Assembly: GCF_002846555.1 (NCBI RefSeq)
Contig: NZ_PJMS01000001.1
Span: 372,001 to 436,000, forward strand
Direction: 5' to 3'
Source: Aquimarina sp. MAR_2010_214
GTDB lineage: Bacteria > Bacteroidota > Bacteroidia > Flavobacteriales > Flavobacteriaceae
DNA length: 64,000 bases
Position numbers and translations under genes: made by a program. Positions 54,404-62,841 of the stretch are shown piece by piece; positions within the stretch are counted from its first letter, which is position 1, and every line of letters starts with the position of its first letter. The notes under the pieces are model-generated. The model was not told where the DNA came from. It did no database searches and saw only the letters and a program-made list of their open reading frames with translations.

Positions 54404-55111
54404 ATGCTAACCGAACAAAATTATAAAGACGGTCAAATCCTTTTGATCGATAAACCGCTGCAATGGACATCTTTCCAAGTTGTAAACAAACTTCGTTGGC
54501 TTATCCGGAAGAATTTTGGTATCAAAAAAATTAAAGTAGGTCATGCAGGAACACTTGATCCTCTAGCAACAGGATTATTAGTTATCTGTACTGGAAAATT
54601 CACTAAACGTATACAAGAATTTCAGGGACAAGTCAAGGAATATACCGGAACAATACGACTTGGAGCGACAACACCTTCTTATGATCTAGAAACCGAAGTT
54701 GATCAAACCTTTGCTATAGATCATATTTCTGAAGAAACTTTACACAAAACAACACCTCTTTTTATTGGAGAAATAGAGCAGTATCCTCCTATTTTTTCGG
54801 CATTAAAAAAAGACGGAAAACGATTATATGAATATGCACGAGAAGGAGAAGCTGTAGAAATTAGCTCTCGGAAAATCACTATTAATGAATTTGAAATCAC
54901 TAGAATCCAATTACCAGAAGTAGATTTCAGAGTTGTATGTAGTAAAGGAACATATATCAGATCATTAGCACATGATTTTGGAAAAGCATTAGATAGTGGG
55001 GCTCACTTAACTGTTTTAAGAAGAACTAAAATAGGATCATTTTCGGTCGAAGATGCTACTACAATTGAATCTTTTGAAAACCAGTTATCCCCAAAAATTG
55101 AAACTACATAA
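54404..55111 (+). CDS. truB: tRNA pseudouridine(55) synthase TruB
   Basis: 235-residue pseudouridine synthase modifying U55 of tRNA. GQILLIDKPLQWTSFQVVNKL at the start, catalytic Asp in KVGHAGTLDPLATGLLVI (about 46-63), PPIFSALKKDGKRLYEYAREG, and SKGTYIRSLAHDFG. The N-terminal half is typical; the short C-terminus without a PUA domain is common in Bacteroidota. In an operon with uppP. Confidence 0.95.
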   Translation: MLTEQNYKDGQILLIDKPLQWTSFQVVNKLRWLIRKNFGIKKIKVGHAGTLDPLATGLLVICTGKFTKRIQEFQGQVKEYTGTIRLGATTPSYDLETEVDQTFAIDHISEETLHKTTPLFIGEIEQYPPIFSALKKDGKRLYEYAREGEAVEISSRKITINEFEITRIQLPEVDFRVVCSKGTYIRSLAHDFGKALDSGAHLTVLRRTKIGSFSVEDATTIESFENQLSPKIETT

Positions 55112-55144
55112 AATATTGTAGAATAAAAGTAGTTATAGATACCT

Positions 55145-55837
55145 ATGGAATTTGTAGAAAAACATAAAGCTCTGATTATCACGTCAATGTTGATGGGGAT
55201 TATTGTTCTAAGCCTTTACAATATCAATATGATAAATAAGCAAAAAGAACAATCTGAAATCTTAATGGAAATTCCTGAAGAATTTCTTGCCCAAGAAGAA
55301 GAGCCTGAAGAAGAACTAATCGCTCAAGAAGATCGACAATTAATTGCTGCCAAAAGGACCCACGCCGCTTTTAATGAAGATTTTGAAGATCCCGAAGAGT
55401 TTGAACAACGAATGAAGTCGTTGACAGAAACCGAAACTGCTGCCGAAGATAGCGAAGAAGCTACACCAACAGAGGGTGAAGTTGCTATTGATGAAGAAGA
55501 GGGAAATGAAAAGGAAAAAAAGGAAAAACCAGAACCCGAAGGTAAAGAAACCAACAACAGAAATAGCTCTCTTACTTATAGCTTAAAAGATAGGAAATCC
55601 ATAGATTTACCTAATCCTGTATACACTTGTAACGGAAGTGGTAAAGTAGTCGTAAAAATCGAGGTCAATAAAAATGGATATGTAGTTAATACCAAAATTG
55701 ACAAGAGAAATTCTACTACCCGAAATGAATGTCTTTTTGATAATGCCATGGATTATGCCAGAAAAGCTTTATTTTCTCGTTCTGATATAGAAGAACAAAA
55801 GGGCACTATTACATATTATTTTAATTACGGATCTTAA
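55145..55837 (+). CDS. TonB-like C-terminal-domain protein
   Basis: 230 residues: N-terminal membrane helix (about 9-28), a long Glu-rich region (about 40-140, many EE and EEEGNEKEKKEKPEPEG), and a C-terminal TonB-type domain (TCNGSGKVVVKIEVNKNGYV, ATKID-like region, CLFDNAMDYARKALFSRSD). It resembles energy-transducer TonB proteins but has an acidic rather than Pro-rich spacer. It may act as a periplasm-spanning protein of unknown partner. Follows truB by 33 nt. Confidence 0.75.
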   Translation: MEFVEKHKALIITSMLMGIIVLSLYNINMINKQKEQSEILMEIPEEFLAQEEEPEEELIAQEDRQLIAAKRTHAAFNEDFEDPEEFEQRMKSLTETETAAEDSEEATPTEGEVAIDEEEGNEKEKKEKPEPEGKETNNRNSSLTYSLKDRKSIDLPNPVYTCNGSGKVVVKIEVNKNGYVVNTKIDKRNSTTRNECLFDNAMDYARKALFSRSDIEEQKGTITYYFNYGS

Positions 55838-56498
55838 TTAAATAATCTAATATATTAGCTATTCCATATTATAAGGAAAGTTAGTGTTCTGTGATACTAT
55901 TTAGTGTTGAAATCTTTCTTTTTAAACAATTCTCTAGTATTGTATTTATATAGTAAGTGAGAAAGAAAAGCTTTTCTTCAGTTTGAATGAGACACCAATC
56001 ATAACATATAATTCCCTTTTGTTTTTAGAATCCTTACTATTTTAGTCAGACTATTATAGTTTTAACTACTTCTGAGATCAATATATCTAAATATGAAACG
56101 ATGTGAATTGTGAACCTTAAACTGTAATCAAGATATATTGAAAAAAATATCAACCCCTTGATGAAGTTTATGTTTATCATGGTTTTTGCAAAAATTCACT
56201 TGTTTTTTAGGTTAATTTTCTTTCAAAACCATCCTTTCCAAAGGAAATTCTCTTATATGAATTTCATGTTATTTTAAAGTTACTATTTGTGAAAAATTAA
56301 ATCAAAATTGTTTTTAAATTATTGATTATCAAAGTATTACATTTTTTCATGTTTTCATAAAAAGAAAATAATTATCAACTACGGAGAACCCGTATCCTAC
56401 TTATATTGGTTATTAAGTACTTTTATATAGAAGCATTTTACACTTCGTAACATGGATCGATAAAAACTTAATCAACTTTATAATAAATCACAAAAATC
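55838..56498. other. 661-bp intergenic region
   Basis: AT-rich spacer ahead of the triple-repeat lipoprotein gene. A small inverted repeat TACGG-AGAAC-CCGTA (56380-56394) is the only local structure. A 38-codon frame at 56161 lacks recognisable features and is not called. The lipoprotein promoter must lie here, but no perfect TAnnTTTG box is seen. Confidence 0.4.
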
Positions 56499-57203
56499 AT
56501 GAAAAAAACAATGACAAAAAGACGTTTTAATTTATTATCAAAACTTGCATTATCTACTTTTATTTGTTTAACAGCTTGTCAATCAAATTTAGATGATGAA
56601 ATAGAAACAAGTATTGAAAATAATGTAGAAAAAGCAGGAACTGGTGCTAACAGAGATATCAAGCTTGATTTTTATCTGGGCGATAACGGACTAGGGAATC
56701 AACAAGGTAGTGTAGAGAGTACCGGATGGGTTGCAAATAAGCAGAATCAATGGTCAGAATGGGGAGGAGATTCAAACTTTTTTGATCCAGATTGGATTGT
56801 CTTAAATTTGGTTACCAGGGCAACAAAAAATTTAAAAAACCTAGATTTTAGGATTGCTATTCAATTATCAGATGGAGGTAGTTCTGGTAATAATGCTGGT
56901 TTAGTTAGATATACCCCTTGGGCAAGCCAAGGTGGAGGGTGGTCATCATGGGCTACAGATTCGAATGCATTTGATTTTGATGCTGTTAGGTTTATGATAC
57001 AAACAAGACCATATTCGGGATTAACTATAGAGGATGTTCGGTTTGGAGTTCAATTAACAGATCACGGAACCAGTTCTTCAAAGAAAGGAGTTGCTAAATA
57101 TACGCCATGGTTATCACAAGGTGGAGGTTCTACAGGATATGCAGGAGATTCAAACTTTTTTGATCCTGATGCTATTAGAGTTAAACTAGAAGTTATTAAG
57201 TAA
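56499..57203 (+). CDS. Lipoprotein made of three 63-residue repeats
   Basis: 234 residues; lipoprotein signal peptide ending at Cys27 (FICLTAC), a short acidic linker, then three tandem repeats with an exact 63-residue period starting at Asp53, Asp116 and Asp179. Each repeat contains an opening strand (DVRFGVQLTDHG), YTPWxSQGGG in the last two, and DSNFFDPD (91-98, 154-161 as DSNAFDFD, 217-224). The threefold pattern with Trp, Gly and Asp clusters suggests a lectin-like beta-prism or trefoil surface, perhaps metal- or sugar-binding. I do not recognise the family. Confidence 0.8.
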   Translation: MKKTMTKRRFNLLSKLALSTFICLTACQSNLDDEIETSIENNVEKAGTGANRDIKLDFYLGDNGLGNQQGSVESTGWVANKQNQWSEWGGDSNFFDPDWIVLNLVTRATKNLKNLDFRIAIQLSDGGSSGNNAGLVRYTPWASQGGGWSSWATDSNAFDFDAVRFMIQTRPYSGLTIEDVRFGVQLTDHGTSSSKKGVAKYTPWLSQGGGSTGYAGDSNFFDPDAIRVKLEVIK

Positions 57204-57271
57204 TCAAATTTATTTCAGAAAAAAAACCTAATATTATTACAATACGTTATTTTTTTTGAACGCATTTTACT

Positions 57272-57301
57272 AAACCTCACAAGCTAAAACTTGTGAGGTT
57301 T
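57272..57301. terminator. Terminator between the repeat lipoprotein and the thioredoxin-like gene
   Basis: Perfect 12-bp stem (57272-57283 with 57290-57301) with loop CTAAAA, between converging genes. Confidence 0.85.
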
Positions 57302-57314
57302 TGAAAATATATAA

Positions 57315-57929
57315 CTATAACAAATTCAAAATATCTTCTGCAATATTTGCACCTTTATCCTTATTATACCAAACTTGTAGGTCTTCCTTAAATTCTGGAT
57401 CCAAACTACCGTGTTGTTCTTTATAATCATTTACCATTTGAGTTGCTATAGAAGGTCTGGGACCCCATGAATTTAACACCTCTTTATTTTGATTATCATA
57501 CACAATCAATTTAGGAATTGATTTTCCTCCGTTGGTCAAAAAATTGTCCATCAACTCATCATGATCATCTCTGGAGATGATTTTTAAATCTATCCCTTCA
57601 TTTAAGTCTGCAAGTTTATTCAATACTGGCAATACATGCGCAGCATCCCCACACCATCCTTCTGTTAATACTACCCAGGTTACATCTAGATTGGCATTAG
57701 AAAATGAAGTAGTAATCGATTCGTCAATTTTCAAGGTCTTATCCCACCGTTTCATTCTACGATCATTAAGCGTACTATAATTTGTTAATGCTTCAGATTG
57801 TTCGTGACCCGTAGATTTACCTTCGGTTAACAAGTCGCTAATCAGCTTCCTATATTCTTGATAAGTGAATGAATTATCAATTCCTTGAGTTATCAATTCT
57901 GGTATTGTCATAGTAGTAGGTTGTTCCAT
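57315..57929 (-). CDS. Thioredoxin-fold protein with a WCGDA motif
   Basis: 204-residue thioredoxin-like protein. The active-site region reads LTEGWCGDAAHVLPVLNKLA, so only one Cys of the usual CxxC is present; IISRDDHDELMDNFLTNGGKSIPKLIV supplies the cis-Pro. Cytoplasmic (no signal peptide). The ATG at 57929 is used rather than the TTG 10 codons upstream. The single Cys suggests a peroxidase-, glutaredoxin- or persulfide-type role instead of a classical disulfide reductase; this is inference. Confidence 0.85.
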   Translation of the reverse strand: MEQPTTMTIPELITQGIDNSFTYQEYRKLISDLLTEGKSTGHEQSEALTNYSTLNDRRMKRWDKTLKIDESITTSFSNANLDVTWVVLTEGWCGDAAHVLPVLNKLADLNEGIDLKIISRDDHDELMDNFLTNGGKSIPKLIVYDNQNKEVLNSWGPRPSIATQMVNDYKEQHGSLDPEFKEDLQVWYNKDKGANIAEDILNLL

Positions 57930-58484
57930 AATTATAGGTTTCAAAAATAGGTAAAACAATATATTTTAACGTCTTCACTGTATAGCTTTTAATATCAAGC
58001 TCATGAGTACTTAATTCATTTATTAACAGTATCTAGTAATATCTTAAAACCAACTTTTCATATCAAAATCTTATATCTGTCAATTTTTGAAGGTTTCTTA
58101 TACATAGGACGATAGTTATCCTTAAAACTTACAAATATTATATATACCCTGAAAACAGTGGGTCTCTTTTTACTATAAATAGTGTACTCTACGTGCAATT
58201 AGATTCGAATCTTTGTATTCAATCTTTTTTGAATTTTGGTATAAAAACATAGTACAAAAACAGCATCTCAAGAGGGTGAAAAAACTTATTGAGCAAAAGA
58301 TAAAAAAAGGCACATCTCATACGTTGAAAAGCATTTTCATCAAAAATAAAACGAAAAAAACATGGTTTTGAAGCTAATAATCAGTAATTTAAGTAATAAC
58401 TTTACAAGAGGGACATTACAGACTTTACACACTACAGACTTTTAGCATCATTTCAAGGGGTTTTCGATAGAAAGTTTTAGATAC
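57930..58484. other. 555-bp intergenic region upstream of the LRR gene
   Basis: Divergent spacer; AT-rich with long A-runs. No gene, hairpin with T-run or recognised promoter box is evident. It should contain promoters for both flanking genes. Confidence 0.4.
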
Positions 58485-59792
58485 ATGAAAAAATCATTTA
58501 CTATAATTGTATTATTAATAGGGTGTATAGCCGCGATTGGTCAGGAAAATAAAATTTACACCTCATTGCAAGAGGCATTGACCAATAAAGATCAGGTGTA
58601 TAAATTAGATCTTAGCCATACCAAGCTCACAAAATTACCTGAGTCTGTAGCACAATTAAAACAATTACAATACCTCAACCTGGAAGGAAATGAAATAAGT
58701 GAATTACCAGAATCTATTAGGGATCTAAAAAAATTAAGAACACTTAATATAAAAAAGAATAAGCTCGTTGAGCTACCAGAATCTTTTGGTGATTTACAAA
58801 ATATAGAAGTTTTGTTTTTATCTGAAAATCAAATACTTACTCTACCCGAGTCTATTGGGAATTTAAAAAAATTAGGCTGGTTATTCTTAAAAAATAATCA
58901 AATCAAGATCTTACCCGAATCTTTTGGTAGTCTTACAAACCTAAAAAAATTGGATCTAAGACAGAATCAACTTATCGAGCTATCTAATACTTTTGGCAAC
59001 CTGATTAGCTTACAAGAACTTCTTATAGAAGGAAATCGACTTTCTGAATTACCTCTAACATTTGGGAACTTAAAAAACATAGAAGCACTTAATCTATCAA
59101 ACAACCAAATTGATGAATTGCCAGAATCTTTTGGAAATCTAAATAATCTGGAGTGGTTGATTTGTAAAGAAAATAGGTTAGATCGTATTCCTGAAACATT
59201 TGGAAACCTTTCAAAATTAAAACTTCTATATTTAAATGCCAATAAAATCAGTGAGTTACCAAAATCCTTTCAAAATCTCACAAATCTAAAAGATCTTAAC
59301 CTATCTGGTAATAGACTTTCTAAAACTGAAAAAGAAACAAGTAAACAACTATTGCCAAATTGTGAAATTAATTTTGAAAATAGTTACTACTCTTTACAGA
59401 AAGCCTTAGAAAATAAAAAAAATGTTGACATCCTGTATCTTTCTGATAGTGAACTAACAGAACTGCCTGAAACAATAGGAGAACTTAAAAATTTGCAAAA
59501 ACTATATCTAATAAGCAATCAACTTAAGAAATTACCCAAATCCTTTGAGAAACTAAGAAAACTGGAAACCCTTTCTTTATCCTATAATAGTATTGCAAGT
59601 TTACCTAAATCTCTAAATAAGCTTAAAAATTTAAAACAACTCTATTTAGATAGCAATAAACTCTCTTCTTTACCAGAGTCTATAAAAGATTTAAAAAAAT
59701 TAAAAATCATTCACCTATCTGGCAATAATTTATCTGATTTAGAAAAGGAAAAAATAAAAAAACTACTTCCTGATTGTTCTATTTCTTTTTAA
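58485..59792 (+). CDS. Secreted leucine-rich-repeat protein with internal duplication
   Basis: 435 residues with an N-terminal signal peptide (FTIIVLLIGCIAAIGQ) and about 16 LRRs of 23 residues (LxxLxLxxNxLxxLPESFGNLxx), of the bacterial/plant-like LPxx type. The array is two modules: each opens with YxSLQxALxNK and closes with an LLPNCEINF-type end (about residues 25-300 and 302-435). No sorting tail is visible, so it is periplasmic or released. Probably a protein-binding scaffold; ligand unknown. Appears monocistronic. Confidence 0.88.
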   Translation: MKKSFTIIVLLIGCIAAIGQENKIYTSLQEALTNKDQVYKLDLSHTKLTKLPESVAQLKQLQYLNLEGNEISELPESIRDLKKLRTLNIKKNKLVELPESFGDLQNIEVLFLSENQILTLPESIGNLKKLGWLFLKNNQIKILPESFGSLTNLKKLDLRQNQLIELSNTFGNLISLQELLIEGNRLSELPLTFGNLKNIEALNLSNNQIDELPESFGNLNNLEWLICKENRLDRIPETFGNLSKLKLLYLNANKISELPKSFQNLTNLKDLNLSGNRLSKTEKETSKQLLPNCEINFENSYYSLQKALENKKNVDILYLSDSELTELPETIGELKNLQKLYLISNQLKKLPKSFEKLRKLETLSLSYNSIASLPKSLNKLKNLKQLYLDSNKLSSLPESIKDLKKLKIIHLSGNNLSDLEKEKIKKLLPDCSISF

Positions 59793-59843
59793 AATAAACA
59801 GTATTTTAGAAATTTGATCTATAAAACAAACTAAGTATATACT

Positions 59844-60407
59844 ATGCAAAAACACAGATGTGGCTGGTGTATTGGCGATCCATTATACGAAGCTTATCAT
59901 GATACTGAATGGGGAGTACCACTACACGACGAGCAGCTTTTATTCGAATTTTTAATCCTTGAAACCTTTCAGGCTGGATTAAGCTGGATTACTATCTTAC
60001 GAAAGAGAGAAAATTTCAAGATAGCTTTTGATAATTTTGATTATAAAATTGTTGCCAAATACAACGAAGCAAAGAAAGAAGAATTACTACAAAACGCTGG
60101 GATCATTCGCAATAAACTGAAGGTAAATTCTGCAATAACCAATGCTCAGAATTTTATGAAAATCCAAGAGGAATTTGGTAGTTTCAATGAATATATCTGG
60201 GGTTTTGTAAACGGAAAACAAGTTCAAAACAATTGGCCTCATCATAAAGATTGCCCAGCTACTACAGAGATTTCTGATACAATAAGTAAAGATTTAAAAA
60301 AGCGAGGGTTTAAGTTTGTGGGTTCTACTGTAATGTATGCTTTTATGCAAGCTATCGGTATGGTAAACGATCATGAAGTAGGCTGTTTTAGATACAAAGA
60401 AGTTTAA
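59844..60407 (+). CDS. tag: DNA-3-methyladenine glycosylase I
   Basis: 187-residue base-excision glycosylase removing 3-methyladenine. Starts HRCGWCIGDPLYEAYHDTEWG with the zinc-ligand Cys, and has LLFEFLILETFQAGLSWITIL (catalytic Glu region), FVGSTVMYAFMQAIGMVNDH near the end (zinc His, Cys in the GCFR tail). All Tag features present. Followed 34 nt later by an ACT-domain gene. Confidence 0.95.
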   Translation: MQKHRCGWCIGDPLYEAYHDTEWGVPLHDEQLLFEFLILETFQAGLSWITILRKRENFKIAFDNFDYKIVAKYNEAKKEELLQNAGIIRNKLKVNSAITNAQNFMKIQEEFGSFNEYIWGFVNGKQVQNNWPHHKDCPATTEISDTISKDLKKRGFKFVGSTVMYAFMQAIGMVNDHEVGCFRYKEV

Positions 60408-60441
60408 TTATCGTATAGAAATTCATTAAAAACATCAAAAA

Positions 60442-60846
60442 ATGAGTGGAGAAACTAATTTAACTACCCTTATCAGAAATATGTCCCCTGTATTACAAGC
60501 TGGTGAGTTTGTTTTTTCTACAGTAAAAAATACAGATAATATTCCCAGAGAAGATAGTATTGGTGAATTTAAAGAACAAGAAGGGGTAACTATTATACTT
60601 GATCGTAAAAAAGCAGAACAGCTTAATCTTTCTTATGAATATATTGCCTCATGGATAACTTTAAAAATTCACTCTTCTTTGGATGCAGTAGGTCTTACAG
60701 CTATTTTTTCGACAGAATTAGCAAAACATGAGATTAGCTGTAATGTAATTTCCGGCTATTATCATGATCATATTTTTGTTGACAAAAAAGATGAAAACAA
60801 AGCAATTAGCGTACTAAAGAAACTATCTAAAAATTATGAAGAATAG
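60442..60846 (+). CDS. ACT-domain protein
   Basis: 134-residue small protein with two ACT-like halves: LQAGEFVFSTVKNTDNIPRED and the second with SYEYIASWITLKIHSSLDAVGLTAIFSTELAKHEISCNVISGYYHDHIFV (about 62-112). ACT domains bind amino acids or act as regulators; no enzyme domain is attached. Follows tag and ends 1 nt before the converging upp gene. Confidence 0.85.
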   Translation: MSGETNLTTLIRNMSPVLQAGEFVFSTVKNTDNIPREDSIGEFKEQEGVTIILDRKKAEQLNLSYEYIASWITLKIHSSLDAVGLTAIFSTELAKHEISCNVISGYYHDHIFVDKKDENKAISVLKKLSKNYEE

Positions 60847-60847
60847 C

Positions 60848-61501
60848 TTACATTTTTATCCCAAAAGACAAGTCTCCGGCATCACCGAGACCAGGAATAA
60901 TGTAGCTCTTATCATTTAATTTTTCATCAACTGCAGCAATCCAAAGATGAGTATTCTCTGGAAAAACATTTTTAATATATGATATCCCTTGTTCTGAACC
61001 AATTACAGAAACAATATGCACTTGTTCTGGCATGCCATGCCTTTTCATCACGGTAAAAGTATTCTCCAAAGTTTTTCCCGTTGCCAGCATTGGATCTGCC
61101 AAAATCAAAGTCTTATCCTGTAGAGAAGGTGAAGCTAGGTATTTTACCACAATTTCAAAATCATCATCATCATTTTGATGATCCCTATATGCCGAAATAA
61201 ATCCATTTTCTGCAGCATCAAAATAATTTAATAGCCCTTGATGTAATGGCAATCCAGCTCTAAGAATAGAACATAATACAAGCGCATTCTTAGGCACCGA
61301 AATTTCTTTGGTTCCTAAAGGTGTTTGTACTGTTTTAATCTCATAATCCAAAGTTTTACTCAGTTCATAGCTTAGAATCTCACCTATTCGTTCGATATTC
61401 TTTCTAAAACGCATTGCGTCTTTCTGTATAGTAATATCTCTTAGTTCTAAAACAAATTGATTTAAAATTGAATTTTTTAATCCTAAATTATGAATAACCA
61501 T
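60848..61501 (-). CDS. upp: Uracil phosphoribosyltransferase
   Basis: 217-residue salvage enzyme converting uracil and PRPP to UMP. Features: VLCSILRAGLPLHQGLLNYF, the PRPP loop TLILADPMLATGKTLENTF, and the C-terminal uracil-binding YIIPGLGDAGDLSFG. Length and motifs are standard for Upp. It is convergent with the ACT-domain gene. Confidence 0.95.
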   Translation of the reverse strand: MVIHNLGLKNSILNQFVLELRDITIQKDAMRFRKNIERIGEILSYELSKTLDYEIKTVQTPLGTKEISVPKNALVLCSILRAGLPLHQGLLNYFDAAENGFISAYRDHQNDDDDFEIVVKYLASPSLQDKTLILADPMLATGKTLENTFTVMKRHGMPEQVHIVSVIGSEQGISYIKNVFPENTHLWIAAVDEKLNDKSYIIPGLGDAGDLSFGIKM

Positions 61502-61591
61502 TGACGTTACATTTTAAGAAGTTATTAAAAATCTTTTTATTGTTGTTATTTTTGAAATCAGTCGAAAATTAGAATTGATTTCTAACCTATC

Positions 61592-62230
61592 TCACTTCAA
61601 ATATTTTATAAACGTTGCCCTTGTAATTTCTCTGGCCCCTAGGCTTGCCAAATGATCAGTATACACCTGGCAATCGATCAATTGTATTCCTTGTGCTATC
61701 AACCACTCTACCAAAGTAATAAAACCATATTTAGAAGCATTACTGGTTTTAGAAAACATACTCTCACCGCAAAATACTTTTTTATCTCTTAACAAGATCC
61801 CATACAATCCACCTACCAAAACTGATTCTTCCCAAACCTCAACAGAGATGGCATATCCCAGCTCATGAAGTTTTTTATACGCCTTTTGCATATCGTTTGT
61901 AATCCAGGTTCCTTCTTGTTCTGGACGTTTGATTGTTGCACAATGCTGCACAACACTTTCAAAAGCCTTATTAAATGTTACTTCAAACTTATTTTTTCTA
62001 ATAAGTTGACGCATACTTTTACTTACTCTAAGTTCTGATGGAAAAAGTACCATTCTTGGATCGGGACTATACCATAAAATAGGTTGATCATCATCATACC
62101 AGGGGAAAATTCCATTATGATATGCCTTCAGTAATCTATCGACAGAAAGATCCCCTCCTATAGCCAATAACCCATTAGTATCAGCAAGAGTAATCGGTGG
62201 AAATTGTATTGCTTCTGTTAGAATATACAA
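61592..62230 (-). CDS. aat: Leucyl/phenylalanyl-tRNA-protein transferase
   Basis: 212-residue L/F transferase that adds Leu or Phe to N-terminal Lys/Arg for ClpS/ClpAP degradation. Family start YILTEAIQFPPITLADTNGLL, GGDLSVDRLLKAYHNGIFPWY, and VLVGGLYGILLRDKKVFCGESMFS, EWLIAQGIQLIDCQVYTDHLASLGA. The reading frame opens with TTG at 62230; no ATG exists upstream before an in-frame stop, and the family begins at this residue, so TTG is the likely start. Confidence 0.92.
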   Translation of the reverse strand: MYILTEAIQFPPITLADTNGLLAIGGDLSVDRLLKAYHNGIFPWYDDDQPILWYSPDPRMVLFPSELRVSKSMRQLIRKNKFEVTFNKAFESVVQHCATIKRPEQEGTWITNDMQKAYKKLHELGYAISVEVWEESVLVGGLYGILLRDKKVFCGESMFSKTSNASKYGFITLVEWLIAQGIQLIDCQVYTDHLASLGAREITRATFIKYLK

Positions 62231-62387
62231 ATTATACTTATAAAACTTTATACAACGTTAAATATCAGTCAGTTGTTTGAATTGACCAAAAAAATCGCAA
62301 TCTTTGTTAAGACCTTTTAAGATAAATTTTGTTCATCATTGCTTTTTTAAGTTTTATTAAGAGGTTAAACCTAAAACCACAATAATG

Positions 62388-62416
62388 AAAAGTCCGATAT
62401 AAAATATCGGACTTTT
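62388..62416 (-). terminator. Terminator after the DUF3127 gene
   Basis: Perfect 13-bp stem (62388-62400 with 62404-62416) with a 3-nt loop, T-run on either strand, 35 nt after the DUF3127 stop. Confidence 0.85.
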
Positions 62417-62451
62417 TTCTTTTTATTAAAATATTGTATTGAACAACCTAA

Positions 62452-62829
62452 TTAGAAAGGTAGGTCATCATGTTCTTCTTTAGAAAAATCTGTTGCAGGC
62501 TCAAAGGCATCTGCAGGTGGAGTTGGAGGAGCAGAAGCATTCTGAGCTGCAGGTTGCAAACTCTCAATTCTCCATCCTTGAATAGAATTAAAATACTTAG
62601 TTTCTCCTTGTGGATTTACCCACTCACGACCACGTAAATTAATACTTATTTTCACATCCTGACCTACTTGAAAAGGGTTTAATAAGTCACATTTATCCTG
62701 AACAAACTCTACCATGATATGCTGTGGGTATTGCTCTTCAGTAGTAACTACAACTTCTCTCTTTCTAAAACCATTGCTTCCAAAGGTTTGAGTCTCACCG
62801 ATCATCTTTACTTTACCTTGTACTTCCAT
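62452..62829 (-). CDS. DUF3127 OB-fold protein with SSB-like tail
   Basis: 125 residues. An N-terminal OB-fold-like domain of the DUF3127 type (GKVKMIGETQTFGSNGFRKR, VKISINLRGREWVNPQGETK, about 5-95) is followed by a Pro/Ala linker and the C-terminal tip EEHDDLPF, which closely resembles the acidic SSB tail that recruits DNA repair partners. It may bind nucleic acid. Starts 12 nt after the flavin reductase gene, so it is cotranscribed with it. Confidence 0.85.
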   Translation of the reverse strand: MEVQGKVKMIGETQTFGSNGFRKREVVVTTEEQYPQHIMVEFVQDKCDLLNPFQVGQDVKISINLRGREWVNPQGETKYFNSIQGWRIESLQPAAQNASAPPTPPADAFEPATDFSKEEHDDLPF

Positions 62830-62841
62830 CTTATTGAATTA

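Noticed and set aside
56161..56277. 38-codon frame MKFMFIMVF... in the 661-bp gap
   Set aside because: AT-rich chance frame with high Phe content and no neighbour that would give it a role.
19596..60488. GTCCCC words at about 19600 and 60484
   Set aside because: Both lie inside coding sequence, are single copies without the 11-bp repeat, and have no promoter box at the right distance.
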